A stretch of DNA of 15,426 bases from an uncultured Clostridia bacterium (GTDB taxonomy: Bacteria > Bacillota > Clostridia > Oscillospirales > Acutalibacteraceae): positions 1 to 15,426 of the forward strand of contig CALFPM010000201.1 of assembly GCA_937919155.1 (NCBI GenBank). The letters run 5' to 3'. Below, piece after piece: positions 6,713 through 13,887 of this stretch (its first letter is position 1; every line of letters begins with the position of its first letter). A program made the translations under genes and the position numbers. Under the pieces are notes generated by a model. That model was given only the letters and a program-made list of their open reading frames with translations. It did no database searches and had not been told where the DNA came from.

Positions 6713-7003
6713 ATGAAGAAATTAACCAAATATGAGCAGGAAACAATACTGCTCACCAATCAGGATACGGATGAATACTCTGTTTTCACCTGTAACAAGC
6801 CGTTCAGACGCCGTCTGATCAAGTTTGCAGAGAAATATCCCGAAGTTGCAAGACACGAAAATACAGACCAATACGGCGGTGTTATGTACGCAATCAAAAA
6901 GTCTTGTATTTCAATCAGTCTGAAACCGCCGAAAACTCAGGAACAGATTGAGGCAGCAAGAGAACGTGCAAAGAAAATCGGTCTTGGCAGAAAGGCAAGG
7001 TGA
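6713..7003 (+). CDS. Small ICE-associated protein of unknown function
   Basis: A 96-residue hydrophilic protein (97 if the ATG at 6710 is used). The second ATG at 6713 is preferred because the AAAGGA ribosome site (6702-6707) is only two bases from the first. The pattern of an acidic N-terminus, RRRLIKFAEKYPEVAR, then a short beta segment (YAIKKSCISISLKPP) and a basic QIEAARERAKKIG tail matches a small family usually encoded just before RepA_N-type proteins in clostridial ICEs (from memory). No catalytic motif is visible. It ends 4 bases before the TTG proposed as start of the replication gene, so the two are probably translated together. Confidence 0.75.
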   Translation: MKKLTKYEQETILLTNQDTDEYSVFTCNKPFRRRLIKFAEKYPEVARHENTDQYGGVMYAIKKSCISISLKPPKTQEQIEAARERAKKIGLGRKAR

Positions 7004-7007
7004 TTTA

Positions 7008-7508
7008 TTGAGCGACGATATTTTTGATTATCCTTTTATCCGATACCCGAGAGCTCTTATCGACAATCCGATGTTCTCGCATATTTCAATCGAAGCAAGA
7101 ACTCTGCTTGCAATGATTCTTGACCGAATGAATCTCTCAACGATAAATTCAGACAGATTCACCGATGAAAACGGTGAGATATATGTTGTTTATACGGTTG
7201 AAGAAGTAAGCGAAAAGCTTGGGTGCGGTAACACAAGAACACTCAGAATTTTTAAAGAGCTTGAATCAAACGGTATGATTATCCGCAGTCGGAAAATCTG
7301 TTGTATGCCATACAGAATTTATATCACAGAAAGGTTTTCCGAATACGTAAAACAAGAATTCACGAATACGGAAAACGATAATTCGCGAGGTCACGAAATC
7401 AAAACTCCCGAGTTCACAAAACCCGAAGATAGTAAGAATAATAATAGTAATAATGAAATCAGTAACACCTATCCATCTATCATAGGATTCGGAAGGACAG
7501 AAGATTAG
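7008..7508 (+). CDS. RepA_N-type replication initiator, N-terminal part (cut by in-frame TAG)
   Basis: A 166-residue product from a TTG start at 7008, directly after the upstream stop and with AAGG just before. An ATG at 6948 is in frame but would overlap the upstream gene by 56 bases. Residues 1-95 match the RepA_N pattern: FDYPFIRYPRALID, a long helix EARTLLAMILDRMNLS, DENGEIYVVYTVEEVSEKL and a winged-helix end LGCGNTRTLRIFKELESNGMI. The rest is a low-complexity, Asn/Ser-rich linker. The TAG at 7506-7508 falls inside what would normally be one protein; the same frame continues to 7838 with a DUF6017-like C-terminal domain. The N-terminal piece alone keeps the DNA-binding domain. Confidence 0.8.
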   Translation: MSDDIFDYPFIRYPRALIDNPMFSHISIEARTLLAMILDRMNLSTINSDRFTDENGEIYVVYTVEEVSEKLGCGNTRTLRIFKELESNGMIIRSRKICCMPYRIYITERFSEYVKQEFTNTENDNSRGHEIKTPEFTKPEDSKNNNSNNEISNTYPSIIGFGRTED

Positions 7509-7838
7509 ATAAGAGAGCATATAGAATATGAGTATATTGTTTGTGATGCCAACAGAGAACTGCTCGATGAAATAGTGATGATTATATCCGACGTGCTTAA
7601 CGGAACAAGTCCGACAGTCAGAATCGGCAAAGATGAAATGCCGAGAGGACTGGTTATATCGAGATTCTGTAAAATTGATTCCGAACATATACTGTATGTT
7701 TTCTCGCAGCTTAAAACCAACACAAGCGATATCAGAAAAATAAAATCTTATCTTGTGACTATGCTCTACAATGCACCGGCAACAATTCAGAGCATGACCG
7801 AAGCAGAGTTTGCATATCACACTCAAAAAATATCATAA
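7509..7838 (+). pseudogene. DUF6017-like C-terminal domain of the split RepA_N protein
   Basis: Directly after the TAG, in the same frame, the translation is IREHIEYEYIVCDANRELLD, then EIVMIISDVLNG, VRIGKDEMPRGLVISRF, HILYVFSQLKTNTSDIRKIKSYLVTMLYNAP. This is the usual C-terminal domain of ICE RepA_N/DUF6017 proteins, including the part before the first ATG (7575), so translation from that ATG would lack the domain's first helices. No ribosome site is seen at 7575. The likeliest cause is one nonsense mutation (for example TTG to TAG); a sequencing error or stop readthrough are alternatives. Confidence 0.75.
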
Positions 7839-7849
7839 AGGAGAATGCA

Positions 7850-8035
7850 ATGAACAATATTTTTAAAGATTATCCCGACGTTGTAAGCATTGAAGAACTT
7901 CAGGATATGCTTCACATCGGCAGAAACGCCGCCTATGACATTGTCAAGGAAGGCAAAATCAAAACTATCAGAATCGGCAAACGATATATCATTCCGAAAA
8001 CAAGCGTTATAAATTTTCTTGAAACAGCGTCTTAA
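7850..8035 (+). CDS. Excisionase-like small HTH protein
   Basis: A 61-residue DNA-binding protein with a MerR/excisionase-type helix-turn-helix: VVSIEELQDMLHIGRNAAYD, then IVKEGKIKTIRIGKRYIIPK as helix and wing. The length and fold are those of Xis proteins of Tn916-like elements, which bend DNA and direct the integrase towards excision. A strong AAAGGAG ribosome site sits 6 bases before the ATG and overlaps the end of the upstream reading frame. The integrase gene follows in the same direction after 78 bases. Confidence 0.85.
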   Translation: MNNIFKDYPDVVSIEELQDMLHIGRNAAYDIVKEGKIKTIRIGKRYIIPKTSVINFLETAS

Positions 8036-8038
8036 CTC

Positions 8039-8066
8039 TTGTAAACAGTAAAATATTATGTATAAT
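8039..8066 (+). promoter_or_regulatory. Candidate integrase promoter
   Basis: TTGTAA (8039-8044) and a consensus TATAAT (8061-8066) are 16 bases apart, with TG just before the -10. Downstream, TGATTG (8080-8085) and CAATCA (8095-8100) can pair directly before the integrase ribosome site, which could modulate its translation. Confidence 0.55.
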
Positions 8067-8113
8067 TTTAATTACGGAATGATTGACTGTTTTCCAATCA
8101 GAAAGGAGTTTCA

Positions 8114-9424
8114 ATGGTAACAGGCAATCTGCAAATCAAAGACGGCAAGTATTATGCCGTTGTCAATCTCAGAGATGAAACCGGCAAAAGAAAGCAGAAA
8201 TGGATCAGCACGGGTCTGCCCGTCAGAGGCAACAAGAAAAACGCCGAGCAATTCCTGAATCAGGAGCTTGAAAAATGGAACTACCACAACGGCGTTTATT
8301 ACGGTATTTCGGTTGCGGAATACTTTGAAATATGGCTTACAGAGATTGAAAAAGAAGTCAGACCGAACACCTTCCGTTCCTATAAGGGTAATATGACAAA
8401 TCACATTATTCCGTATTTCAGGAACACGAAGATTCAGCTTCAGTCAATCAAGCCAATCGACCTTGAGGATTACTATTTCTCGCTTCTCAAACCCGAAAGC
8501 AACCTCGAAAACGGTGCGGCACTTTCCGCTACAACAATAAGGCACCACCATCAGAACATAAGCAAGGCACTTGCCGATGCGGTCAGAAAAGGATATATTC
8601 CGCTCAATCCCGCAAGCTCTGCAAGATTGCCGAAGAAAGAGAAATACAAAGCTGAATTTCTCAACCACGAACAGATCGACGAACTTATTTCTCTGTTCAA
8701 AGGAAGTCCCGTTGAATTGCCCGTCAGACTATGTGCAATTTACGGTTTCCGCAGAAGTGAGGTGCTTGGTCTTAAATGGAAGAACGTCGATTTCATCAAC
8801 CGCACAATAACAATAAGCGAAACACTTCAGCAGCACACGGGCGGCAATTACACCGACCATCCCAAGACAGAAAGCAGTTACAGAACTCTGCCGTTAAACA
8901 ATACGGCTTATGACCTTCTGAAAGAACAGAAGAAGCTTCAGGATGAACGCAAACTGCTTATGGGCAATTATTACATATATAATGACTATGTCTGCACATG
9001 GGGTAACGGAGAAGTAATTGCACCGAATTATCTGACACGCACTTTTCACTCGGTCATTCAGAACAGTACACTTCCGCAGATAAGACTGCACGATTTACGC
9101 CACAGCGTTGCGAGCAATCTTCTCAATCTCGGATTTTCGGTTGTTCAGGTTCAGGAATGGCTCGGTCACGGAAGTGCATCAACAACACTTAATTTCTATG
9201 CTCACGTTGATAAGAGTTCAAAAATCAGCATCGCAGACACTCTTGATAAATTAAATTCGGAACAAGAGAAAAAAGAGGACAAAGTGTTAGAAAAAGTGTT
9301 TGAAGAAAAGACCCTTTCAGAAACAAAAAAAGACCCCGTAAAAGGGTCGGAAAAAGGCTTAAAAAAAGCAAAAATCAGCACAAAAGTTGTGCCGATAAAA
9401 AAACAAAGCCTGAAAAAGTGTTAG
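8114..9424 (+). CDS. int: Tyrosine site-specific recombinase (integrase)
   Basis: A 436-residue integrase that would join and excise the element. In order: an arm-site-binding AP2-like N-terminal domain (about 5-55), a SAM-like core-binding domain (63-165), and the catalytic domain (180-370). Visible catalytic residues are Arg213 in GFRRSE, Lys251, His326 and Arg329 in HDLRH, His352 in LGHGS and nucleophile Tyr362 in NFYAH, so the enzyme looks intact. The last ~55 residues form a Lys/Glu-rich tail, unusual in length. The tail and region after it carry repeats of AAAGTGTTAGAAAAA, one of which contains the stop codon. A good AAAGGAG ribosome site precedes the ATG. The gene ends about 100 bases from the tRNA-Trp 3' end, typical of tRNA-targeting elements. 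Confidence 0.95.
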   Translation: MVTGNLQIKDGKYYAVVNLRDETGKRKQKWISTGLPVRGNKKNAEQFLNQELEKWNYHNGVYYGISVAEYFEIWLTEIEKEVRPNTFRSYKGNMTNHIIPYFRNTKIQLQSIKPIDLEDYYFSLLKPESNLENGAALSATTIRHHHQNISKALADAVRKGYIPLNPASSARLPKKEKYKAEFLNHEQIDELISLFKGSPVELPVRLCAIYGFRRSEVLGLKWKNVDFINRTITISETLQQHTGGNYTDHPKTESSYRTLPLNNTAYDLLKEQKKLQDERKLLMGNYYIYNDYVCTWGNGEVIAPNYLTRTFHSVIQNSTLPQIRLHDLRHSVASNLLNLGFSVVQVQEWLGHGSASTTLNFYAHVDKSSKISIADTLDKLNSEQEKKEDKVLEKVFEEKTLSETKKDPVKGSEKGLKKAKISTKVVPIKKQSLKKC

Positions 9425-9463
9425 AAAAATGTTAGAAAAAAGGGTCAAAAGTGTTAGAAAAAA
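9282..9463 (+). repeat. Candidate integrase arm-type repeats
   Basis: AAAGTGTTAGAAAAA or close variants occur at 9282-9295, 9293-9303 (partial), 9415-9429, 9430-9441 (shorter) and 9447-9463, all in one direction. They run from the integrase tail to just before the dyad at 9485. Clustered direct repeats next to a core site are how tyrosine integrases with an N-terminal AP2-like domain bind DNA. Function is inferred. Confidence 0.6.
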
Positions 9464-9484
9464 TCATTTTTCGAAAAGAGAAAT

Positions 9485-9515
9485 CCCGAAACCCTTGTAT
9501 ATCAACGGTTTCGGG
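9485..9515. other. Dif-like dyad: candidate attachment core and/or tRNA terminator
   Basis: CCCGAAACCCTTG (9485-9497) and CAACGGTTTCGGG (9503-9515) are near-perfect inverted arms around TATAT. That is the layout of a tyrosine-recombinase core. Related dyads occur in all four array cassettes. On the minus strand it lies 7 bases after the tRNA-Trp CCA and is followed by a weak T-rich stretch, so it may also end the tRNA transcript. Confidence 0.6.
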
Positions 9516-9522
9516 ACTTGAA

Positions 9523-9598
9523 TGGCAGGGGCAGAAGGACTTGAACCCTCGGCACGCGGTTTTGGAGACCGCTGCTCTACCAACTGAGCTATACCCCT
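9523..9598 (-). tRNA. tRNA-Trp (anticodon CCA)
   Basis: A 76-base gene with the 3' CCA encoded. Acceptor AGGGGTA pairs with TGCCCCT, the D-arm is AGCTCAGTTGGTAGAGC, the anticodon loop CTCCAAA gives CCA, and the T-arm contains GGTTCAAGTCC. It is downstream of and co-transcribed with tRNA-Met. The integrative element abuts its 3' end; the mature gene is intact. Confidence 0.96.
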
Positions 9599-9611
9599 AT
9601 ATTCAAATTTA

Positions 9612-9688
9612 TGGTGGGCCATCAGGGACTCGAACCCCGGACCAACCGGTTATGAGCCGGTTGCTCTAACCAACTGAGCTAATGGCCC
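9612..9688 (-). tRNA. tRNA-Met (elongator, anticodon CAT)
   Basis: A 77-base gene with encoded CCA. Acceptor GGGCCAT pairs with ATGGCCC, the D-arm is AGCTCAGTTGGTTAGAGC, the anticodon stem CCGGC/ACCGG carries CAT, and the T-arm has GGTTCGAGTCC. The first pair is G-C rather than the mismatch of the initiator, so elongator Met is preferred; a tRNA-Ile with modified CAT is less likely. Confidence 0.95.
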
Positions 9689-9715
9689 ATGCGTTGCTCA
9701 TTTGCAACGATAAAT

Positions 9716-9744
9716 ATAATATCAAAAACAATTCGATTTGTCAA
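9716..9744 (-). promoter_or_regulatory. Promoter of the tRNA pair
   Basis: On the minus strand, consensus TTGACA (9739-9744) and TATTAT (9716-9721) are exactly 17 bases apart, starting transcription just before tRNA-Met. Confidence 0.8.
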
Positions 9745-9782
9745 TAACTTTTTTCCTTTATTTTTTAAATTTTACTCCTTTA

Positions 9783-9811
9783 TTGAAATAACACGGCTTA
9801 TATGATAAACT
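9783..9811 (+). promoter_or_regulatory. Candidate promoter of the GH43-like gene
   Basis: TTGAAA (9783-9788), 17 bases, TAAACT (9806-9811) preceded by TGA as an extended -10. It is a weak match in AT-rich DNA. Confidence 0.35.
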
Positions 9812-9853
9812 TTATACATTCAAAACCAACAACAAAAGCTTTGAGGGATTATT

Positions 9854-10834
9854 ATGAGTGTAAAAGCCGATATATTTATCAAAGACAGGGCAGATCCGTT
9901 TGTCACAAAAGGAAGTGACGGATATTATTATTTCACTGCATCTTATCCAATGTATGGCAAGGATGACACGGAAGGTTATGACAGAATCATTCTGCGCAGG
10001 TCCGAAACAATTGATGGACTTGCTCAGGCAGAAGAAAAGGTCATATGGGATGAAAAAAATTCCGATAAATCATTCCGTTTTATCTGGGCACCTGAAATTC
10101 ACGAAATAAGCGGCAAATGGTATGTGCTTTTTGCCGCAAGCGGCAGCGAAGATAATGTTTGGGATATTGATTGCCATATAATTATGTGCATAGGCAATGA
10201 CCCGTATAATAACCAATGGCTTGACAAAGGCAAATTTCAGTCTTATGAAGGCGATGATTTTTCATTCCGTGGTTTTTCGCTTGATATGACTCACTTTGAA
10301 TGTGCAGGCAAGCATTATGTTGCCTGGGCTCAGAACGGCGGCAACTCAAATGTATATCTGGCAACAATCAATCCGGATGAACCTTGGAAAACCACCTGCC
10401 CTGCAATGCTTTTAACCAGGCCTGAATATGAATGGGAAATAGTCAGAATTCCCGTTAACGAAGGTCCAGCCGCAATGATTCATAACGGCAAGATCTATCT
10501 TGCGTTTTCAGCCTCCGCAACGGGTCCCGAATACTGCATAGGTCTTATGTATGCAGATGAAAATGCAGATTTAATGAATATTAATAGCTGGACAAAGCTT
10601 GCCTCTCCCCTGCTGACTTCCGCCGACCTTGAGGGTGAATATGGCCCCGGACACAACTCCTTTGTCAGGGACGAAAACGGAGATTGGATTTTCGTTTACC
10701 ATTCAAGAGATGAAAAATGCTTTAAAGGTGAATGCGGATATTCGCAATACGATTCTCTTTATGATCCGTGCAGAAGTGCAAGAAAACGTAAGGTTATATG
10801 GAACCGTGATGGTTTACCCATTCTGAACAGTTGA
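9854..10834 (+). CDS. GH43-like glycoside hydrolase (beta-propeller)
   Basis: A 326-residue enzyme with the marks of the GH43 five-bladed beta-propeller. The candidate catalytic base is Asp14 in RADPFV; WAPEIH (residues 78-83) follows; the candidate pKa-modulating Asp is Asp144 in FSLDMTHFE; the candidate acid is Glu203 in NEGPAAMIHNGKIYLAFSAS; GPGHNSF carries the conserved His (267). There is no signal peptide, so it acts inside the cell on imported oligosaccharides. GH43 members cleave arabinofuranosides, xylosides or beta-galactosides; subfamily, and so substrate, cannot be fixed by eye, though the pattern resembles exo-acting arabinofuranosidases. The GAGGGA ribosome site is 6 bases from the ATG. 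It stands alone, with the YcxB-like gene next. Confidence 0.88.
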   Translation: MSVKADIFIKDRADPFVTKGSDGYYYFTASYPMYGKDDTEGYDRIILRRSETIDGLAQAEEKVIWDEKNSDKSFRFIWAPEIHEISGKWYVLFAASGSEDNVWDIDCHIIMCIGNDPYNNQWLDKGKFQSYEGDDFSFRGFSLDMTHFECAGKHYVAWAQNGGNSNVYLATINPDEPWKTTCPAMLLTRPEYEWEIVRIPVNEGPAAMIHNGKIYLAFSASATGPEYCIGLMYADENADLMNINSWTKLASPLLTSADLEGEYGPGHNSFVRDENGDWIFVYHSRDEKCFKGECGYSQYDSLYDPCRSARKRKVIWNRDGLPILNS

Positions 10835-10899
10835 TCATATTGATTTGTTTCGTACAATTACCGACAATTGCTGAATTAATTTGAAAGGAGCAATATTTA

Positions 10900-11418
10900 A
10901 TGGAAGCAATTTTCATCAACAACTTTAAGCAAACTAAAGAAAACTATATTGAAATGAATAAAAAATATTCCGCTTTTTCAATTCATTTTCTTGGAGCACT
11001 TATATTTATTATCTATACAGCTTTGGCTTTGATTTATTATTACGTTTCATTTGACATTATAATTTCCCTTGTTCTTGCTTTGATTGGTGTTCTTTTTCCG
11101 ATTTATCCTCATATCAGAGTAAATATTATCGCCAGAAAAAGAGAAAAAATATTTATTGAATTATACGAAAAAATCCCTGAGGGACAAACCATCTTCTTTG
11201 ATGATCATATTTTCAGTTTCAGCGAAACCGATAAAGCAGAGGTAAACATTGACTATAAGAAAATAAAAAAAATAAAACAAAGCAAAAATCTTTACCTGCT
11301 TATTTTAAGCAAAAAAATCATTATTATGGTTGACAAAAGAAGCTTTGAAAAAGGCACCTGCAATGAATTTGAAAAATTTATTGCTGAAAAGGCGGTAAAT
11401 GCCAAAATAAAATTATAA
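10900..11418 (+). CDS. YcxB-like membrane protein
   Basis: A 172-residue protein with two adjacent membrane helices (about 28-47 and 52-72), followed by a soluble C-terminal domain. The domain reads EGQTIFFDDHIFSFSE, VNIDYKKIKKIKQSKNLYLLIL and IIIMVDKRSF. This beta-rich layout, with a Tyr before KIKKI and FxK at the end, is that of the YcxB-like domain family of Firmicutes, of unknown function. The start has a strong GAAAGGAG site. Codon use is more AT-rich than its neighbours. It is followed by a terminator and shows no evident connection to the sugar genes. Confidence 0.75.
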   Translation: MEAIFINNFKQTKENYIEMNKKYSAFSIHFLGALIFIIYTALALIYYYVSFDIIISLVLALIGVLFPIYPHIRVNIIARKREKIFIELYEKIPEGQTIFFDDHIFSFSETDKAEVNIDYKKIKKIKQSKNLYLLILSKKIIIMVDKRSFEKGTCNEFEKFIAEKAVNAKIKL

Positions 11419-11425
11419 AAGAAAT

Positions 11426-11459
11426 CGGAGCCTGAACAACTCAGGCTCCGTAATTTTTA
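11426..11459. terminator. Strong bidirectional rho-independent terminator
   Basis: CGGAGCCTGA (11426-11435) and TCAGGCTCCG (11441-11450) make a perfect 10-bp stem with loop ACAAC. T-runs follow on both strands. It separates the YcxB-like gene from the convergent GH3 gene, whose stop codon lies within the + strand T-run. Confidence 0.93.
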
Positions 11460-13826
11460 TGCAAATTTCATTGTCATTTCAAGAATGCGCTTTACGCAAG
11501 GCTCAAGGTCTGCTCTGGTCAGTTCACCTTTATCAAATGCCGCTTTAAGGTCCTCGGGATATCCGCAAGGCATCTTCATATCGTTGCCTGCTTTAACCTC
11601 TTTGACGGGGTCATTTTTAACACCCCAATCGGTTTCCACCATACCCTTGAAGCCCCATTCGCCTCTGAGAATGCCCATAATCAACTCATAGCTTTCAGAT
11701 GTATGCTGACCGTTGATGCGATTATATGAGGTCATTACAGTCCAGGGATCGGACTCCTTGACAACAATTTCAAATCCCTTGAGATAGACCTCGCGCAATG
11801 CTCTTTCGGAAATACGTGAATCAATATCATATCTGTTTGCCTCTTTGTTGTTGCAGGCAAAATGCTTGATTGAAACAGTCGCCTTTGCAGACTGCACTCC
11901 CCTTGTCATTGCGGCGGCGCTTTTACCCGAAACAACGGGATCTTCGGAATAATATTCAAAGTTTCTTCCGCAAAGAGGATCACGGTGAATATTGAGAGCA
12001 GGAGCAAGCCAGATGCCAATGTTATTCTCCGCAATCTCTGTGCCTGCCGCAGCACCGACTTCATAAATCAGTTCAGTGTCCCATGAGCAGGCAAGAAGGG
12101 TTGCGCAGGGCCAGGCTGTTGTGGGAATACCTGTTTCGGGGTTAAGGCGGAGTCCTGCAGGGCCGTCAGCCGTAGGAACAGGAGGAATATCAAGGCGTTC
12201 AAGTCCGCCGAAGCAACCTGTGTTTGCAACTCCTGTCGGTCTTTTGCCGCCGACAAAATCCAACAGTTCATCGTCTGTAAACTGTGCCACAAACTCATCA
12301 AGAGTAATTGTTTCACCAACCATATCAAATTTAACAAGCTCCGCAGGTGCTTTTGCGCCTGAAGGCTCATTAACTGCATAATAATATTCTTCATCACCTG
12401 TTGGAAGAGCCTCAAAGCTGCCGTCTGCAAGCATACGCTTTGCAAGTTTGAACGGTTTACACCAATTCTTAAGCTGCTTAACAACTGTATCCTCGGAAAC
12501 CACATAGTCGAATGCAAGCTTTTCAGCATCACGCACGGAACTGCCGAGATAGAATTCGTAGCTGCCCTTTTCAAGCACATAGGCTGATTTTGCAATTTTA
12601 CCGAGGTCATCAAAGCTTGCCATATCCTTGATATCAAAGCTCATAACAACAGTTTCGCTCTCGTTTGGAGCAAGAAGCTTTGTTTTTTTGTATGCCGCAA
12701 GCTCTCTTGCAGGCTTACCAAGCTTGCCCTGAGGTGCACTGTAATAAAGCTGAAGAATCTCTCTGCCTGCTACACTGCCCGTATTCTTTACTGTTGCAAC
12801 GGCAACGATTTTGCCCTCGCTTTCACAACATACTCTGCCGCTGATTGAGAATGTTGTATATGAAAGACCAAAGCCGAAAGGATAACGCACATCATCCTTT
12901 GCCATTGTTTCAAAATATCGGTAGCCAACATAGATATCATCGGAATAATCAATGAACTTGAAGCTCTCCCAGAATTCATCCTTGCAAGGATAGCAATCAT
13001 AGGATTTTACTATTGTATCGCAAAGCTTACCCGAGGGATTAACATCACCGCAAAGCACATCGGCAATTGCCATTCCGCCTTCCAGACCGCCCTGCCAACC
13101 GAAAAGAACGGCGGATACTTTATCGTTTTCGGCAAAATATTCGCAATCGATTGTTGCGCCTGAGTTAATGACAATAACAACCTTTTTGAAAAGCTCACAA
13201 AGATTATCGATAAGATTCTTTTCAATATCGGAAAGATAGTAATCACCGCCCTGAGGTCTGCGGTCAACACCCTCTGCAGAGAAACGGCTGATTGTGAAAA
13301 TTGCGGTATCTGCCCATTCCGATGCCGATTTGATAAGCTCCTCAGGAACGGCAGGCTCTTTAACGTGCATACTCGCAAAGGTGTCATACGTCATATCGTC
13401 ACGCTTTGTGCAGAATTCCATGGCGTTAACAATATCCCAGGTAGCATCAATCTGTGCCTGAGTGGGAATATGAACACTTTCTGTTTCAACATAGTCCTTA
13501 TAGAAATCAACAAGGGGCATATAAACGGATGCCTTGCCCTCTTTTTCCTTTTCCTTGAAACCGTCAAAAACGTTGCGGATATAGGGGCAATGCACATCGC
13601 CGCTTCCGCCGCCGCCCTTTATGTATTCAATGGTTGCCTTGCCAAAAAGAGCAACCTTTTCACCCTTTTTGAGAGGCAGAGCGTTATTTTCATTTTTAAG
13701 AAGTACCATACCCTCTGTTGCAGCTTTTCTTGAAAGCTGTGTATGCTTCACGGAAGCCGTTGCACAACGTCCGTCCTCGCCGAGAGGAAGGCAGGGCTGA
13801 TATCTGAATCGTGCGTATTTATCCAT
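11457..13826 (-). CDS. Domain-swapped GH3 glycoside hydrolase (beta-glucosidase-like)
   Basis: A 789-residue glycosidase in which the usual GH3 domain order is reversed. The alpha/beta C-terminal-type domain comes first (about 30-310, with KGGGGSGDV at 70-78, and YVGYRYFE and PFGFGLSYTTF near 299-326). Next is a fibronectin-III-like domain (about 335-440). The TIM-barrel catalytic domain is last (about 500-789): DGPAGLR (554-560), GRNFEYYSEDP (620-630), IKHFACNN (653-660) and the nucleophile Asp733 in VETDWG. This arrangement is known in a few rumen enzymes, for example from Ruminococcus albus and Butyrivibrio. No signal peptide, so intracellular. The substrate is probably a beta-linked gluco- or xylo-oligosaccharide. 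It has its own promoter and lies downstream of the sialidase-like gene. Confidence 0.92.
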   Translation of the reverse strand: MDKYARFRYQPCLPLGEDGRCATASVKHTQLSRKAATEGMVLLKNENNALPLKKGEKVALFGKATIEYIKGGGGSGDVHCPYIRNVFDGFKEKEKEGKASVYMPLVDFYKDYVETESVHIPTQAQIDATWDIVNAMEFCTKRDDMTYDTFASMHVKEPAVPEELIKSASEWADTAIFTISRFSAEGVDRRPQGGDYYLSDIEKNLIDNLCELFKKVVIVINSGATIDCEYFAENDKVSAVLFGWQGGLEGGMAIADVLCGDVNPSGKLCDTIVKSYDCYPCKDEFWESFKFIDYSDDIYVGYRYFETMAKDDVRYPFGFGLSYTTFSISGRVCCESEGKIVAVATVKNTGSVAGREILQLYYSAPQGKLGKPARELAAYKKTKLLAPNESETVVMSFDIKDMASFDDLGKIAKSAYVLEKGSYEFYLGSSVRDAEKLAFDYVVSEDTVVKQLKNWCKPFKLAKRMLADGSFEALPTGDEEYYYAVNEPSGAKAPAELVKFDMVGETITLDEFVAQFTDDELLDFVGGKRPTGVANTGCFGGLERLDIPPVPTADGPAGLRLNPETGIPTTAWPCATLLACSWDTELIYEVGAAAGTEIAENNIGIWLAPALNIHRDPLCGRNFEYYSEDPVVSGKSAAAMTRGVQSAKATVSIKHFACNNKEANRYDIDSRISERALREVYLKGFEIVVKESDPWTVMTSYNRINGQHTSESYELIMGILRGEWGFKGMVETDWGVKNDPVKEVKAGNDMKMPCGYPEDLKAAFDKGELTRADLEPCVKRILEMTMKFA

Positions 13827-13859
13827 TTAAATCCATCCTTTTATTAGAAATGTACTTTA

Positions 13860-13887
13860 ATTATATCATTATAAAAAACACCGTCAA
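13860..13887 (-). promoter_or_regulatory. Promoter of the GH3 gene
   Basis: On the minus strand, TTGACG (13882-13887) and consensus TATAAT (13860-13865) are 16 bases apart. The -35 overlaps the stop codon of the upstream sialidase-like gene, so GH3 can be expressed independently as well as by readthrough. Confidence 0.7.

Larger units (their letters stand above)
5495..9515. mobile_element. Integrative element (IME/ICE remnant) next to tRNA-Trp
   Basis: The module contains a small ICE-type protein, a RepA_N/DUF6017 replication protein (interrupted), an excisionase and a tyrosine integrase in one orientation, ending immediately beside the 3' end of tRNA-Trp. This order is the replication-integration end of Tn1549/Tn916-like clostridial elements. 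No relaxase, T4SS or cargo gene is present, so it is a decayed or minimal element. The left end is uncertain: four dif-like dyads similar to the one at 9485-9515 lie between 5612 and 6359, and any of them could be the partner attachment site. Confidence 0.6.

Noticed and set aside
6948..7007. ATG at 6948 as start of the RepA_N protein
   Set aside because: It would overlap the upstream gene by 56 bases and add 20 residues outside the family pattern. The TTG at 7008, directly after the upstream stop, fits better.
7266..7826. A 186-residue minus-strand reading frame
   Set aside because: It is the antisense of the RepA_N/DUF6017 coding sequence, whose domain pattern is clear on the + strand.
9451..9669. 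A 72-residue + strand reading frame
   Set aside because: It runs antisense through both tRNA genes.
9691..9709. GTTGC/GCAAC hairpin in front of tRNA-Met
   Set aside because: The 6-bp stem is short and probably part of the ordinary tRNA leader; no distinct function can be supported.
12068..12637. A 189-residue minus-strand reading frame (and a 101-residue + strand frame at 12076-12381)
   Set aside because: Both are out-of-frame shadows of the GH3 gene, whose motifs run continuously across the region.
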